64,000 nt of DNA from Eledone cirrhosa (GCA_964016885.1 OZ024743.1:78132374-78196373), one strand, 5' to 3'. Shown: positions 44,995 through 56,826, counted from the stretch's first letter. The notes: generated by a model not told the origin, from the letters alone. Numbers and translations are program-made.

Positions 44995-46045
44995 CATTTT
45001 ATTATACTTACCTTATTATATGTGGCATATTTAGGTGGTAGCTGCATTATCGATAATTCATCAGAGTCGACTGTAGTGTTGCCGTATATATTTGTGTTGT
45101 TGTTGAATTCATCTGTTAATGAGATGTCGGCCATGTTTATACCATCAATCTTGTCTGGATATTTATCTCTATTCTCTGAAGTTTCTTGGTTTAGTTTCAT
45201 CTGTTTGAGCCACCTTAATTTCTTGTTAAAGTGTTTGTCACATTCTTGAACAATGTACTTTTCTTCGAGACATATAAGGTTTATATATATTCATTTTTCT
45301 CTTGGTGTGGTGATCTTAGTTATTTGTATTAGGTTACGCTTATGTTTTTCTTGCTGACTTAATTCTCTGTAAATCTTTTTTATGCTTAGAATTAGTGTTC
45401 GTTTTAGCCTATGTGCTTGCTTTTGGGTAAGTTGTAATCTTCTTACATCGTTGTTGATGGTGTTGGTGTAAACTCGGGACGAGGCACTTTCTTTTATGAA
45501 GTGTAGTTGTCGTGATGTTATTGTTTTCGTAGGCAACAGAACATGGTGGTTTTCAGTATCTTGTTAGCCTGGCTAAGGCTTACGATATTTCGTTTCTGAA
45601 TTTGTTTAGCAAGATTCTTTATCTGAAAACGTGTGTTGAAACCGATATTGTTATGCTTTGGTTAGGGTCATGTTGCCAATAAGAAACACACGCACCAGTT
45701 ATTTTCACTCCAATTTATTATAAATTAAATTCATTAATTTAAGAATTTATAAATTTCCGGTTGGTTGGTTAGTTCCATAAGCGGGCGGTTGTTCATATAT
45801 TGTCAAAGTTCTTTCGTCACACATTCCGTGGCCTCTTCAGTGACTGGGGATTCTTTTCTTTGTTTTGTGCCTCTCCTTTGTTATGTCCTACGTCATCTTG
45901 TTTTTGAGTGTGTTGTGTGCTTAGTTTGCGCATGTGTTACATCCGGGTGTCTGTGTGTGTTTTTATTTGTTTATTTATTTGTTTATTTACATGTTACTGG
46001 TTGGTTGTTTGTGCTATGTGTGTGTGTGTGTTTTCATGTTGTCCT
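44995..46045 (-). repeat. PLE-2 pseudo-LTR, left (longer) copy
   Basis: Shares 'ggcatatttaggtggtagct' and 'aaacgtgtgttgaaaccgat' blocks with 49015-49680. Contains two coding blocks of the N terminus in different frames: MPTKTITSRQLHFIKESASS to HKRNLIQITKITTPREK (45291-45536) and MKLNQETSENRDKYPDKIDG (44991-45200). Only this copy retains the first block. Confidence 0.8.
45802..45844 (-). ncRNA. hammerhead-like motif in PLE-2 left pseudo-LTR
   Basis: Minus strand: GTCA (45844-45841), CTGAAGA (45840-45834), an 18-nt stem II segment, GAAA (45815-45812), two-pair stem III with AA loop, TGAC (45805-45802) pairing with GTCA. One extra G lies between the core and stem II, and the cleavage nucleotide is U, which is permitted but less efficient. 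Stem II has one mismatch here. Confidence 0.6.
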
Positions 46046-46382
46046 TAATTGTAAGTTGTGATGTTGCTATTCAATTCATGTTTTCTATTTAATTTTGGTT
46101 GGAGTTCATTTATGTTTATTGCCTCTGTGATTTGTCTAAACATTGCGCCTTTTCTGTGTGTAGATTCTATTTTTATTTCTATGTTCTCTAATTTGTCCTT
46201 ATGGTCTATTTTAGCATGTTGGTGGAGTATTGATGATTCTTTTTTATCTTGAAGTTCTCGCCAGTGTTCATTTAACCGTTCTCCTATACTACGAGCTGTC
46301 TCACCTATGTACACTATATTCTTATCTTTACATTGTCCTTCAGTACATCTTATGCTATATACTACATTTCTAATTTTACAGT
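46045..46382 (-). pseudogene. PLE-2 GIY-YIG endonuclease domain
   Basis: Reads CKIRNVVYSIRCTEGQCKDK, NIVYIGETARSIGERLNEHW and continues to FRQITEAININELQPKLNRK before the stop. VVY...YIG is the name-giving pair, and the Arg (ERLNEH) is in place. This is closer to classical PLE endonucleases than the one in PLE-1. Frames break between here and the polymerase. Confidence 0.8.
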
Positions 46383-48375
46383 TAATATGGGGGATTAGTA
46401 TACAGATTATGCATTTCTTATCTATACAGGGAGGTCTTTGAAAAGGGTATTATTGCTAATAAGTGTTTTTATGGAGGTACCTGGTCTTTCTACTATCTTA
46501 ATATTAAGTTTATGTTTATCTAGGGCCCTTCTAAATTTTTAAGCTAATTTACCTCTAGGGGTTGTATTGATGAACATTACACTCTGGTATTTATTGCTAT
46601 GAGTTTATTCTATTAACCTTATTCCTAGTTCTTTTTATTCTATTCCAAATGTGCTCCTATACAAGGAGCAGGTCCCATTTGTATCATTATTTACCATTTT
46701 TTTCCATTTGGTTCTGGCTCCTCTATATACTCTGAATTTATCTCTCTGATTGTAACCAGAGAACTGCATACGGCGGATGAAGTGTTGTATGTGTCTCTCT
46801 AGTTCTTTGGGGTTGCACATGCGGGAGATGTTTCTCATCACCCGTACCAAATCCGCAATCAGTATGTTGATTTTGGTGTGATCCGAAACAGCTGAGTTTC
46901 GTTGGATCAGATATTTGGAAGTCATGGGTTTGGCATAATGGGAATGGAGGATTTGTTTTTTGTTATTAATGGTTTCTAACCAGAGCTCTGTATCTAGTAC
47001 AGGTAATCGATGGTTGGGGGTGTTTGCTTGGGTAGTCTATAGTAACTCTAATACTCTGGTGGATGCTTTCCATAGTGTTTTTCTCTAATTCCTGACTGTT
47101 CTCTAGTGGGGGTGTTTTTACTACGATGTTTATATCATCAACGTAGCGGGAGTACATTATCAGTGTTAAGAGGTTGCTGTCTTCTAATTGTTCTTTAAGT
47201 TTAAGTTTATGTTTATTGTCCCACCATACCATGAATAGGTTAGCTATGTCACCTGCAATGCTAACACCAATGGCTGCTCCCTCCTCTTGGGCATATGTTT
47301 TTCCTTTAAATTTGAACATATGTTCCTTAAGGGTTAATTTTATACTGGCCCCCACCGTATGTGCAATCATTTTCTTTAGTTGATCGTGGTTTTCGGGGGT
47401 CCGTATGGCTCTGGTCCACCTGTTGCATCTTTCTGTGTGGGTTTTCTTGGCCATTGAGCTAATGGTAGGTGGTCTGCTTCTTGCTGGTCTTGTAGGGCAC
47501 AGGTTGCTAAGGTCATATGTATCTAGATAATCATTAATATAGGTAAGTTTAAGTAGGAGTCCCAGCTCACTGCTATCAATCCCACAGAATTCAACATTGT
47601 TCTCACTGATCATTTCTACGCATTTCTCCACAGCAAAATCCACGTCAATGGATGGATATAGGGACACAACATCCATACTACCTATTATACAGTTTGTTAG
47701 GTCCCTAGATCGGTTATTTTCGCTGATTCTGCTGAGGAGGTCCTCCGTGCTGTCACATATATCTGGGGACATTTCAATGATGGGGCGTATGATCAGGGAG
47801 AGGAAGTAGGAAGGTCTGTAGTTACTAGCAATGTTAGCTCCACAGACTGGCTGTGTTTGTGGTCCTGTGACAAGGTCACTGCTCGTTTTATGGTCTTTTC
47901 GAAGCCCATACAACGCTGGCACGTCATTGTTCCAGGCCTGGAAGTTGTTGGCAGCCATTTTATTGGGCTGCATTATGTTTGACCACATCATCATATGGGC
48001 ATTGAGGGTTATCTCCCTATCCTCATGCTCTTGTGGTATTACTTCTCTTGTCTTAGTGATGTGGGGTTGCATTGCCTGGATGTTGTTTGACAGACTCTCA
48101 ACCGACATTCTGCCAGACTTGTCTGTTGGAAAGCATGCAATCTCTCCATTACGCAAGCGCTGCATGAGCTTACGCAAGCCATTTGCAGATTTTTCTCCCA
48201 GTTGCTGGGCCTCCATTCTATTTTGCTTCTTGCTATACTGTTCTATAATATTTCTAAGTTTAGATCTAGCTATACTAAATTGTGCTTCTGTGTGTTCATC
48301 GACCTGCGACGGCAATTGCGTGCGTTTGTTAAAAGCTAAAGTCGTGGCGTGGACTCGTCGTAGGTCGAAGGACAC
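46383..48375 (-). pseudogene. PLE-2 reverse transcriptase, frameshifted
   Basis: The main frame (46966-48375) has FPTDKSGRMSVESL, PALYGLRKDHKTSSD and SNYRPSYFLSLIIRPII, palm motif A as SMDVVSLYPSIDVD, EEGAAIGVSIAGDIANLFM and motif C as SRYVDDINIVV. It shifts near 46975 where LPVLDTELWL is expected. The thumb then continues as MTSKYLIQRNSAVSDHTKIN and IQHFIRRMQFSGYNQRDKFR (46635-46925). Further breaks lie between 46635 and 46382. The polymerase core is intact, but the element cannot make a full-length protein. Confidence 0.83.
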
Positions 48376-49260
48376 ATGGGAAGGATTATAAAGAGTAGAA
48401 TTACAGGCTGCTGCTTTATGTGTACTATTGCTATTGTTAGTTGTGTTGTTTCTATTTCTATTTCCACCAATAGCCTCATGGTTGATTCTATGTCTCTCAT
48501 TATTACTCCTGTCTCTTTCCTCTGGCTCATTGTTATTATCTACTCTATTTTGTGTGTCTGTGTGTTCGTCCTAGTTATTTTCTCTGTCAGTATCGATAGT
48601 CTCCCTTCTCCTTTCAATCCCATTAACTTCCCTTACTTCTGTGTTACTGTCATTACCTGTTTTCTGTGTCTGTGTGTTAGTTAAGATTGTGGTGGTGGTT
48701 AGAGGCATAGTATGTGTGTGTTGTTGTTGTTGTTGATGTGTGTTGTTGTTGTTGTTGATGTGTGTTGTTGTTGTTTCCGTGTATGTTATTATTGTTGATG
48801 TGTGTTGTTGTTGTTATCGTTGTTTGTGTCTGTTGTTGTTGTCTCTGAGTATGTTATTATTGTTGATGTGTGTTGTTGTTGTTATCGTTGTTTGTGTCTG
48901 TTGTTTTGGGGATGTGTGTTGTATGTGTGTGTGTGCGTATGTTGTTACTTTTGTTTTTGATTTTGAGGCTCCAACGTAATTTTGTAAATGATTTTTCTAT
49001 TTCTGACAAGCATTTTATCATATTTACCTTATTATATGTGGCATATTTAGGTGGTAGCTGCATTATCGATAATTCATCAGAGTCGACTGTAGTGTTGCCG
49101 TATATATTTGTGTTGTTGTTGTTGAATTCATCTGTTAATGAGATATCGGCCATGTTTATACCATCAATCTTGTCTGGATATTTATCTCTATTCTCTGAAG
49201 TTTCTTGGTTTAGTTTCATCTGTTTGAGCCACCTTAATTTCTTGAAAAATGTACTTTTCT
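48376..49260 (-). pseudogene. PLE-2 N-terminal region with Asn/Thr-rich linker
   Basis: Block 48857-49219 reads [40 protein letters not shown] and EKSFTKLRWSLK, which is the typical N-terminal segment of PLE proteins. It then enters a low-complexity Asn/Thr stretch encoded by (GTT)n on the + strand (48715-48905). Frame relations to the polymerase are broken. Confidence 0.7.
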
Positions 49261-49680
49261 TCGAGACATATAAGGTTTATATATATCAATTTATCTTTAT
49301 CTGAAAACGTGTGTTGAAACCGATATTGTTATGCTTTGGGAGGGTCATGTTGCCAATAAGAAACACACGCACCAGTTGCTTTCACTCCAATTTATTATAA
49401 CTTAAATTTATAAATTTCCGGTTGGTTGGTTGGTTCCATAACCGGACGGTTGTTCATATATCGTCAAAGTTCTTTCGTCACACATTCTGTGACCTCTTCA
49501 GTGACTGGAGATTTTTTCTGTTTTGTCCTACGCCATCTTGTTTTTGTGTGTGTTGTGTGCTTAGTTTGCGCATGTGTTACATCCGGGTGTCTGTGTGTGT
49601 ATTTATTTGTTTATTTATTTACATGTTACTGGTTGGTTGTTTGTTCTATGTGTGTGTTTTCATTTTGCATTATTTATACT
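49015..49680 (-). repeat. PLE-2 pseudo-LTR, right (deleted) copy
   Basis: Parallel to the left pseudo-LTR but missing the part equivalent to 45270-45608 (junction near 49285) and other short segments, so it is ~385 bp shorter. Confidence 0.8.
49463..49505 (-). ncRNA. hammerhead-like motif in PLE-2 right pseudo-LTR
   Basis: Same layout as 45802-45844, but stem II is a perfect six-pair helix, GTCACA with TGTGAC around GAATG. The C-to-T and A changes relative to the left copy improve the helix. Core CTGAAGA (49501-49495), GAAA (49476-49473), stem I GTCA/TGAC. Confidence 0.65.
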
Positions 49681-49755
49681 GGCCTTTTACATTTGAAGTT
49701 CAAATCCCACCGATGTAAATTTTACCTTTCATCCTTCCAGGATCGATAAAATATA
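49672..49755 (+). mobile_element. SINE family 1 fragment
   Basis: 'tggccttttacatttgaa', 'gttcaaatcccaccgatgta' and 'cctttcatccttccaggatc' match 51890-51960 closely, ending in TA repeats. The head is lost at the PLE-2 boundary. Confidence 0.75.
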
Positions 49756-49756
49756 C

Positions 49757-49788
<32 letters not shown>

Positions 49789-50316
49789 TTCTGTGTTTAA
49801 TATCAGCTTTGACCCGGGTGTCCTACGCTGTGTGTGTGTGTGCGTGTGTGTCTGTGTATACATTTATATGTGTATGGGTGTACGTGGTTGTATATGTCTG
49901 TATATAAAAAAATATATATATACGTATACCGTCTCTGCATATGCATGTGGTGTGTATATGTGCATATACGTGCTGAACATATTGGTGTGTATAATCTTGT
50001 GATGTCCCAATGCGGTGACTTCATGGCTCTTGAAGCTATTTTTTATATATCTTTTGTCTTTTTATATATCTTTTGTATGCGCTCCAACTGTGTCTGCTTG
50101 CTTTGGCTAACCCGCCTGCACCTTGCTTTCGGCCTCTCGCTACTGCACGTGAATTCTCCTACCTTCCTTCGATGTACCTCTGTTTGACCATTGGACTCCT
50201 GCCCGGGTGTGAACCGGTTTGTGATTACCCCACCGCTCAACTGTGTGAATGCACACCCGTGACTTTCGAGTGAACTTTTGAGACTGCCCAACCTGGGACG
50301 CCTCCATTGCCTTGCA
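49756..50316. other. microsatellite and unidentified sequence
   Basis: TG/TA tracts to about 50000, then 50010-50316, moderately GC-richer sequence with no family signature. A 127-codon minus frame here is not supported by any motif. Confidence 0.4.
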
Positions 50317-50475
50317 ATGGTCAAGTGATACTGGTGACTGTGACACTTAGTGCCTTCGTGGGCCCCTGATATTTTCAAGAAATATATTCTAAAAAAATGG
50401 TCAAGTGATACGGATAACTGTGACACTTAGTGCCTTCGTGGGCCCCTGATATATTCAAGAGATATATTCTAAAAA
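50317..50475. repeat. two-copy tandem repeat, ~79-bp unit
   Basis: 'aatggtcaagtgatac', 'gtgacacttagtgccttcgt' and 'gggcccctgatat' occur at about 50317-50394 and again at 50397-50475 with few differences. Confidence 0.9.
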
Positions 50476-50489
50476 AAAATATATATCTT

Positions 50490-51180
50490 ATCTCAATTTA
50501 CTTTATTTTATTTTATTTTATTTCATTTCATTTTATTTAATTTTATTTATTTATTTATTTAATCTCATTCATTCATTTATTTATTTATTTATTTACTTAT
50601 TTATTTATTTATTTATTTATTTAATTTTAATTTTAATTTTAATTTTATTTATTTATTTAATTTTAATTATATTTATTTATTTATTTATTTATTTAATTAC
50701 ATTTAATTATATCTTTAATTATATCTTATATTATATTATTTTACCTTAGTCTATTTTATTTTATTTTAGTTTACCTTATTTTATCTTATTTTATGATTAT
50801 ATTATATTATGTTCTATTTTATATAATTTTAATTTTAATTTTATATTATTTTATTTCATTCCTTACCCTGTATCACTATTATCTGTATATTTTATATTTT
50901 ATATGTATGTTTGTTATATTTTTTTATATTTTCTTATATATATTATAAGTCTGTTTTTCACCTATTTTTTACCTACTCTTACCTAATCCTATCTATCTTA
51001 TCTACTCTTGTCTGTTCTCTTATCCATGTGTATGCTTGTATGTAACTATATGTTGACAGCACCCCGCCCAACTGTGACTGATAGCACCCCTTATTTTTCA
51101 TTGTTTATTTTATTATTTTTATTTTTATTTTTATTTTTATTTTTACTTTTACTTCCTTAATATCCTTTATCTTCTATTAT
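50490..51180. repeat. (TTTTA/TTTA)n-rich region
   Basis: Long stretches of TTTA, TTTTA and ATTTT repeats to about 50860, further ATTTTT repeats at 51100-51150. Sequence between has no gene. Confidence 0.85.
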
Positions 51181-51234
51181 TTTTCATTCTTCAATGTCTT
51201 GGATTTGTTATTGCTTGTGTGGTATGTAATTAAC

Positions 51235-51292
51235 CTTTATGCTCTGATGAGTCCCACTTATAGTGCGGATGAAACAATGTTAGCAAGTAAAG
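51235..51292 (+). ncRNA. hammerhead ribozyme
   Basis: CTTTA-TGCT (51235-51243), CTGATGA (51244-51250), stem II GTCC..CAC with GTG..GGAT (one bulged C, one wobble), GAAA (51271-51274), two-pair stem III with AAT loop, cleavage U at 51281, return AGCA-AG-TAAAG (51282-51292), complementary to the 5' strand apart from a 2-nt bulge. Predicted cleavage between 51281 and 51282. Confidence 0.7.
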
Positions 51293-51469
51293 ATATGCAT
51301 ATGCTATAGGCGTTCTTTGTTATTTATTATATCACGGCTCTGTCCTCAGACATCGAGCTAACCTTATACTGCCTGCTGGATAAGTGGAGTGTTATACACC
51401 CCTGATCCTCTCCCTAGTATACATATTTATATACATTTAAGTGTGTGTATACACATATATGTAGATAAA

Positions 51470-51541
<72 letters not shown>

Positions 51542-51831
51542 TATGTCTGTGTGTGTGTGTATATATATATATGTGTGTGTGTGTATGTAAGGATGGATAT
51601 ATAAACAGATCTGTATATATACTTAAATATATGACCATAGATCTTATGCTGATATGTATACACATTTCTACAGAATTAACCAATGTCCAAAATATTCAGA
51701 ATTATTGTTTACCAATATTTTCGAAACCACCATTTTCATCTTCATCATTGTCAGGACTTATTCTTATTATAATTTGAATTTTTATTATTATATTTATTAT
51801 TATTATGATTATTATTGTTGTTATTATATTT
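51293..51831. other. microsatellite and AT-rich sequence
   Basis: TC/TA/TG tracts at 51470-51580 and TTATTA-rich sequence at 51765-51830. No gene. Confidence 0.5.
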
Positions 51832-52025
51832 TGACAGAATTGGTAGAGCGTCTGATAAAATGCCATTGTGGTATTTGTACTGGCCCTTTACATATGGAGT
51901 TCAAATCCCACCGATGTAAATTTTGCCTTTCATCCTTCCAGGATTGATAAAATATAATACCAGTTAAATACTGTGGTCAACATTATTGACTTTCCACTTC
52001 TCCCAAATTACTGGCCTTAGCGGGA
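51832..52025 (+). mobile_element. SINE family 1
   Basis: Has 'aattggtagagcgtctgata', 'gttcaaatcccaccgatgta', 'gcctttcatccttccaggat', 'tgataaaatataataccagt' and 'ttactggcctta'. Near full-length. Confidence 0.85.
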
Positions 52026-52412
52026 AGTGTTGCCTTTCAGCCAGTTTGTTGAAAGGTGGGTGAGAGAGGCAAGAATGACCCGTGTGAATGGACCTGCCCT
52101 GAGCGTATGCCTGTAGTATCGTAGGAGGAAAACTGGAAGAGGGCGCTTGCCCTAGCGGTCAGGGTAACGGTGGCTTTTTTGTGGGCTTTCTCCACGAGTG
52201 ACCCTCGGAAGTCTCCCCCTCCCCTAATGGGGAATTTTTCCTTGTTTCATTTTTATACATATTTTGTTTTTGATTTTTTTTTACATGCAGAAATGCCCAT
52301 TTGTACCGTCTTGTATTGTCCTGTGCTGTCCTTAATGTTATACTTTATGTCAACCCTTGTGGTTAATAAAGAAAGCATTATTATTATTATTATTACTATT
52401 ATTATTATTATT
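52026..52412 (+). mobile_element. Tx1-type LINE 3' end, diverged, (ATT)n tail
   Basis: Frame from about 52046 reads QFVERWVREARMTRVNGPAL, SVCL and a stop, matching the last residues of the Tx1 ORF2 elsewhere in the window (KFYERWVKVGRMARVNGSSL). A ~270-bp 3' UTR ends 'ggttaataaagaaagc' and (ATT)n. It is the only Tx1 piece on the + strand and belongs to another subfamily. Confidence 0.75.
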
Positions 52413-52544
52413 TTCATAAAGATTATTAACAAATCAGTAAAAATCGGTAAAGGAGCAAACTAAATACCTTGTGGCATGGATTTACACACATGTGTGTGTA
52501 TTTGTGTGAAGGTTGGTTTCAGGTTTTTGGTATCAAAAAGGTTT

Positions 52545-52749
52545 AACCTGTTAGCATTTAAACAGGCTGTATCTGGTCAGAATTTTCACATCTCTTTCTG
52601 TTCAAACCAGCTGTAACAGGCCACTCATACACATTTTAAGGTATTGTTCTCAAAATAAATAATATCAAAATCTCATAGATTTGATATAATGTGAGATAAT
52701 TATGTGAGGTAAAGCTTTTACCGTGAAAATATAATGGTAAATATAGAGT
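52545..52749 (+). repeat. dispersed repeat family A, copy 2 (left part)
   Basis: Homologous to 1100-1335. It is interrupted at 52749/52750 by the Tx1 LINE and resumes at about 58371 with a repeated overlap. Confidence 0.8.
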
Positions 52750-52986
52750 GATTTCTTTATTTGCCACTAGGGCACAAAAGGTAGGGACAGATACAAGGGG
52801 GGAAGTTTACATATAATTAACGAGTACAAAAATATAACAATGAAATAACAACAACAAACGAAGTCCTCAATAGGGAGGGGGCATTAACATGGGTCGCACA
52901 CACCCCGGAAAAAATGTGCAACCCTTCTCCTCAGGAGCACAAAGAGTAGGTGCTTCCCTCGTCTCCTCTTTTTCCTTTTCTTTCAC

Positions 52987-55900
52987 CTACAGGCTGATAT
53001 AGAGAGAAGACCCATTCACTCTGGCCATTCTCCCTACTTTCACCCACCTTTCATAAAACTTGCTGGGGTAGAGCACCTCTCTCTCCATTCTGATCCTTCT
53101 TTTAAAATGGTATTTGAAAAAGGGGACCAGTTGTTGGCCGGAGAGAAAGGTGTCTGACCTCAGCCCTTTCAGCCTCGTCCACCATACAACTTCTTTAGCC
53201 ATGGCTATCACACAGAGAAAAACCGCCTCTCCTTCGTTTTTGAAAGGGGGAGGCGGTTTGATCGTGACAATGGACTCGGTGGTCAACCGGATTGGTCCCA
53301 CCCTCGTCAGTAGTCGTTCCACATAGCCCCACAGGTCAGCAATGCCTGGGCAGTGTACGAATGCGTGCGCAACGGTTTCGTCGTCATGCACGCATCTCGG
53401 ACAGATCTTATTCAAAGGATCCCTACCCAGGCTCCCATGCCTGTGGAGCTTGTCTCGAACGGGTAGAGCCCCTCGGTAGCACTGCCAAGCCAGGGACTTT
53501 TGGAAGTTGTCCATCGGTCCAGGGCCAAACGTCCTACCGAACAGACTGGCCAGTTCATCTTCCTCCATGCCTAGAGCTTCTCCGAGAGCATCGTCGCACC
53601 TGCTGCGTACCAACCCTCTATAGAATGTCGAGGTGGAGTCTCCACTGATTGCCGGGTCCGCTTTCCAGAGGGCCGTGAGCGCCTGGGCACATTCAATGTG
53701 CCAGTCGCCCACTTTTCTCGGTCTTTGCTTGACCCAGGATTGCAGCTCGGTGAGCGAGACGAGTCTGGGAAAGGCTCGCCTCACAAACGGAGCCCACACC
53801 GGTTGACCGGTGAGGAATACCTGGAGGTGCCGTAGCCTTAATGCGTGTTTACGCATCTGTAGCCACGGCATCCCCAGCCCTCCTTTCGAAGGGTGTTGAC
53901 AGCAGATGAATCTCCTCACCAAAGGGGTCCGCTTGTTCCAAAGAAATTGGAACAGCGCGCACTCCATTTTGGCGAGTCTTTTCACTGGGCAAGGCACGAC
54001 GGTCAAGCGGTAGTAGATGACGGATGTTATATAAGTATTCGCCACCTCCGCTCGACCTTTCAGGGATAGTTTGCACTGGGCCCACTTCTGGGTGAGTGCA
54101 AACACCCTGGCCGTTACCTCGTTCCAGTTTTTCTCCACCTGGAGGTCTGGTCCGAACCAGACCCCAAGCAGCTTCACCGGGCCCTCCGTCCAGCGTCCGA
54201 CGATGTCATTGGAGGGCATCGGTTTGCCTCTCCATGTTCCGAGTTGCAAACCAACGGACTTGTCCCGGTTCAGCTTGGCTCCTGTAAACCTTTCATATTC
54301 CTCCAGTAAGGTGCCGATCTCACCGATTTGCGAGGTTTTCGACACCATTACTGGCACGTCATCGGCGTAGGCCGACGCCGCTTTCTGCAATCCCGGTTCC
54401 AAAGGGATGCCCTGCAACCGCTCCAACTTCCGCAGTAGAGGCTCAAGAGCCAGCACATACGGAAGGGAGGAGAGAGGGCATCCCTGTCGGATGGATCGCA
54501 TGATTTGGAACGGCTCCGAGAGGTGGCCGTTCACCTTGACCCTTGAGCAGACGTTGCTGCTGTGCATCGCAGCAATCCAACCCCTGAAAACGGGTCCGAA
54601 ACCTGCTGCCGCGAGCACCGCATCCAGGTAACGATGGTCAACCCTATCGAAAGCTTTAGATTGATCCAAGTTGGTCAGGGCCCCACCAAAGCCGGGTTCA
54701 TTCCCTACCCTCTCTATGATGTATCGCATAAGGTGGAGATTGTCGTGAATGGACCTGGACGGGATTGCGCATGTCTGCGCTTCTCCCACCAGGTTTCCGA
54801 CGACAAGCGCCAACCTCTTCGCTAACACCTTGGCCAAAATCTTTAACTCTGTATTTAGCAGAGTTATGGGCCTGAAGTTACTTATGTCATCCCCCTTGTT
54901 CTCATCCTTCCTCACCAGCGTAACTACGCCCTTGGTCACAGAACTGGGAATTCTCCCGTTCTGCTGCCAGTTGCAGTAGACCGCTTCGAGGATATCGGAG
55001 AACAAGTCCGGCATCGCTACATATAGCTCGTATGGTAGACCATCGAGACCCGGGGATTTGCGTTTGCCGCATTGGCTCAGCGCCGCCCCTATCTCAGCAG
55101 CTGAAATCGTCCTTTCGCAGGACTTCGCCTCCGCGTCCGAGAGGCGCGGCAGACCGTCGAGGTATGGATTGAAATCCATAGTCTCACCCGGCGCGCCGCC
55201 CCTCTCGAACAGTCGTGCAAAGTGCCGCTGAAAGGCCGCACACATCTTCCCAGGTTCAAGGATCACACGCCCATCCTGGTCCGTCAAAGACCGAATCGTG
55301 GACTTGTTCCCACTTTTTGCCTCTGTCACTCGGGCCCAGCTCACAGCTTTGGCTCCCTCATTACCCAAAGCACGTATTTTACTCCTGACAACGCAGCCTT
55401 CATGCTTCACCTCAAAGAACTGGTCTAAGGCCATTCTTGATGCCAGCACGCCGGCTACATTGCCACTCCTAATCGCCTCTTCTACTCTATCTACTAATTC
55501 CCTTTCCGTCTTGTTTCTATCCCTTGCTAATTCCTGACTAAAACCTATCGATTCTATTCTAATTGCTCTCTTAAGAGAGCTCCACCACCTGTTGTTGACA
55601 ATTGCCCCTGTCAAACTCTGCTTAACTAACGTGCTAATCCGTTTACTGTAAGCTTTGCTTGTCGGTAAGGACAAGTTCAGCTTCCAGTAACCGGGTCCCT
55701 GTCTATGGGTTCTATCAAGGTTGGCTATGCAGGTCACTAACTTGTGATCCGAATAGTCAACCATGAACATTTTTGGACAGCTAAATGTGTCCCTATCCTT
55801 CTCTCTAACTAGGACCCTATCTAGGTACGACCTAGATGTTCCGCTGAGATTGGTCCACGTCCATAGTGGTAGAGTCGGAAAATCTAGTCGATATCTATCG

Positions 55901-56423
55901 GCCAGGTCAAATCGGCCGATTAACCTTTTGAGGCTTTTACACCCCCCTCTATTGGCACATGCCCCTACATAGTCCCAACGTGCATCCAGGATACCATTCC
56001 AGTCCCCCACTAAAAGCAAGGAGCGGGGCGTTCCCAGAAAAGTTTCCAGACGTTGGAAGTATTCCGGCCACGCTGCCCAAAAAGGGGCGTACACAGCAAT
56101 TAGTCTAAGGGCTCCACTTTCACTACTGCCGACGTCTAAAACCACCAGTCGACCCTCCGGGTCCAGGTGCACCTTCTGTATGGCGAGGCCCAGGTGTTTT
56201 CGCAGCAGAACGACAACTCCACCCCACCCCCCGGTTGACAGAGAGATGCGAAGATCTCAAAGTCGTCGAAGAGGGGCGCCAGTTGGTGCTCGCTGCTGAT
56301 CCTGGACTCGCAAATAGCCATTACATCCATTCTATGCGACCTGAGATCGTTTAAAAGTTTGCCTTGTTTCCAAGACAGACCCAGGCCGCGTACATTCAGA
56401 CACCCAACTCTCATATCAGCCAT
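52987..56423 (-). pseudogene. Tx1-type LINE ORF2, one frameshift, copy 2
   Basis: Begins Met 56423 (MADMRVGCLNVRGLGLSWKQ) and shifts frame in a C-run near 56215-56225. It is then open for 1061 codons to the stop before 52987. Endonuclease: AICESRIS, LVGDWNGILDARWDYVG, DYSDHKLVT. Polymerase: FRPITLLNTELKILAKVLAK, LDQSKAFDRVDHRY, IRQGCPLSSLPYVLALEPLL, ASAYADDVPVMVS. C terminus: a CCHC finger CPRCVHDDETVAHAFVHC and the end ARMARVN-like GRMARVNGSSLYISL. All catalytic residues I can check are present, so only the N-terminal shift disables it. Confidence 0.9.
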
Positions 56424-56826
56424 GTTGGTTAAAAGAGGAAGGACCTACCTGTTCGGCTCCTGAGGAGCAGGTTGCACAATATCCATGGGCGTATTGGAGG
56501 GGTTGTTTGGTGGGGTGTTGTTCTGTGGTGGAGTGGGGGTGTTTGGTGAGGTGTGGGTGGGGCAACGTTTCAAGAGGACGCGGTTATAGGGTCGAGTACA
56601 TGTTTTCCCCACGTTCTCAGGAAAGTTCTCTCTTAGTTTTGCATAGGTGTCCATTGGGAGTCTTATCATTTTTAAATGCGGTTTGTTGGCCGCGCTTGCA
56701 AAGAATTGCCCTTCAGTTTCCACCGAAGGGTCTTTGTGTATTGTTTTTACTAGTTCTTTGTTATTTGGGTTAATGTATGTATACTGTTTTATTTGTGTTG
56801 TGTTTGTTTGTTGTTCTTGTGTGTGC

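Larger units (their letters stand above)
44990..49680 (-). mobile_element. Penelope-like retrotransposon with hammerheads (PLE-2)
   Basis: Minus-strand element with N-terminal segment, YVDD reverse transcriptase and GIY-YIG endonuclease between two direct pseudo-LTRs: about 44995-46045 and 49015-49680. The pseudo-LTRs include the start of the coding region, as is usual for PLEs, and each holds a hammerhead-like motif. The copy is damaged by frameshifts, and the right pseudo-LTR lacks ~360 bp present in the left. Confidence 0.85.

Noticed and set aside
50043..50426. 127-codon minus-strand frame
   Set aside because: It crosses a two-copy tandem repeat and shows no family motif.
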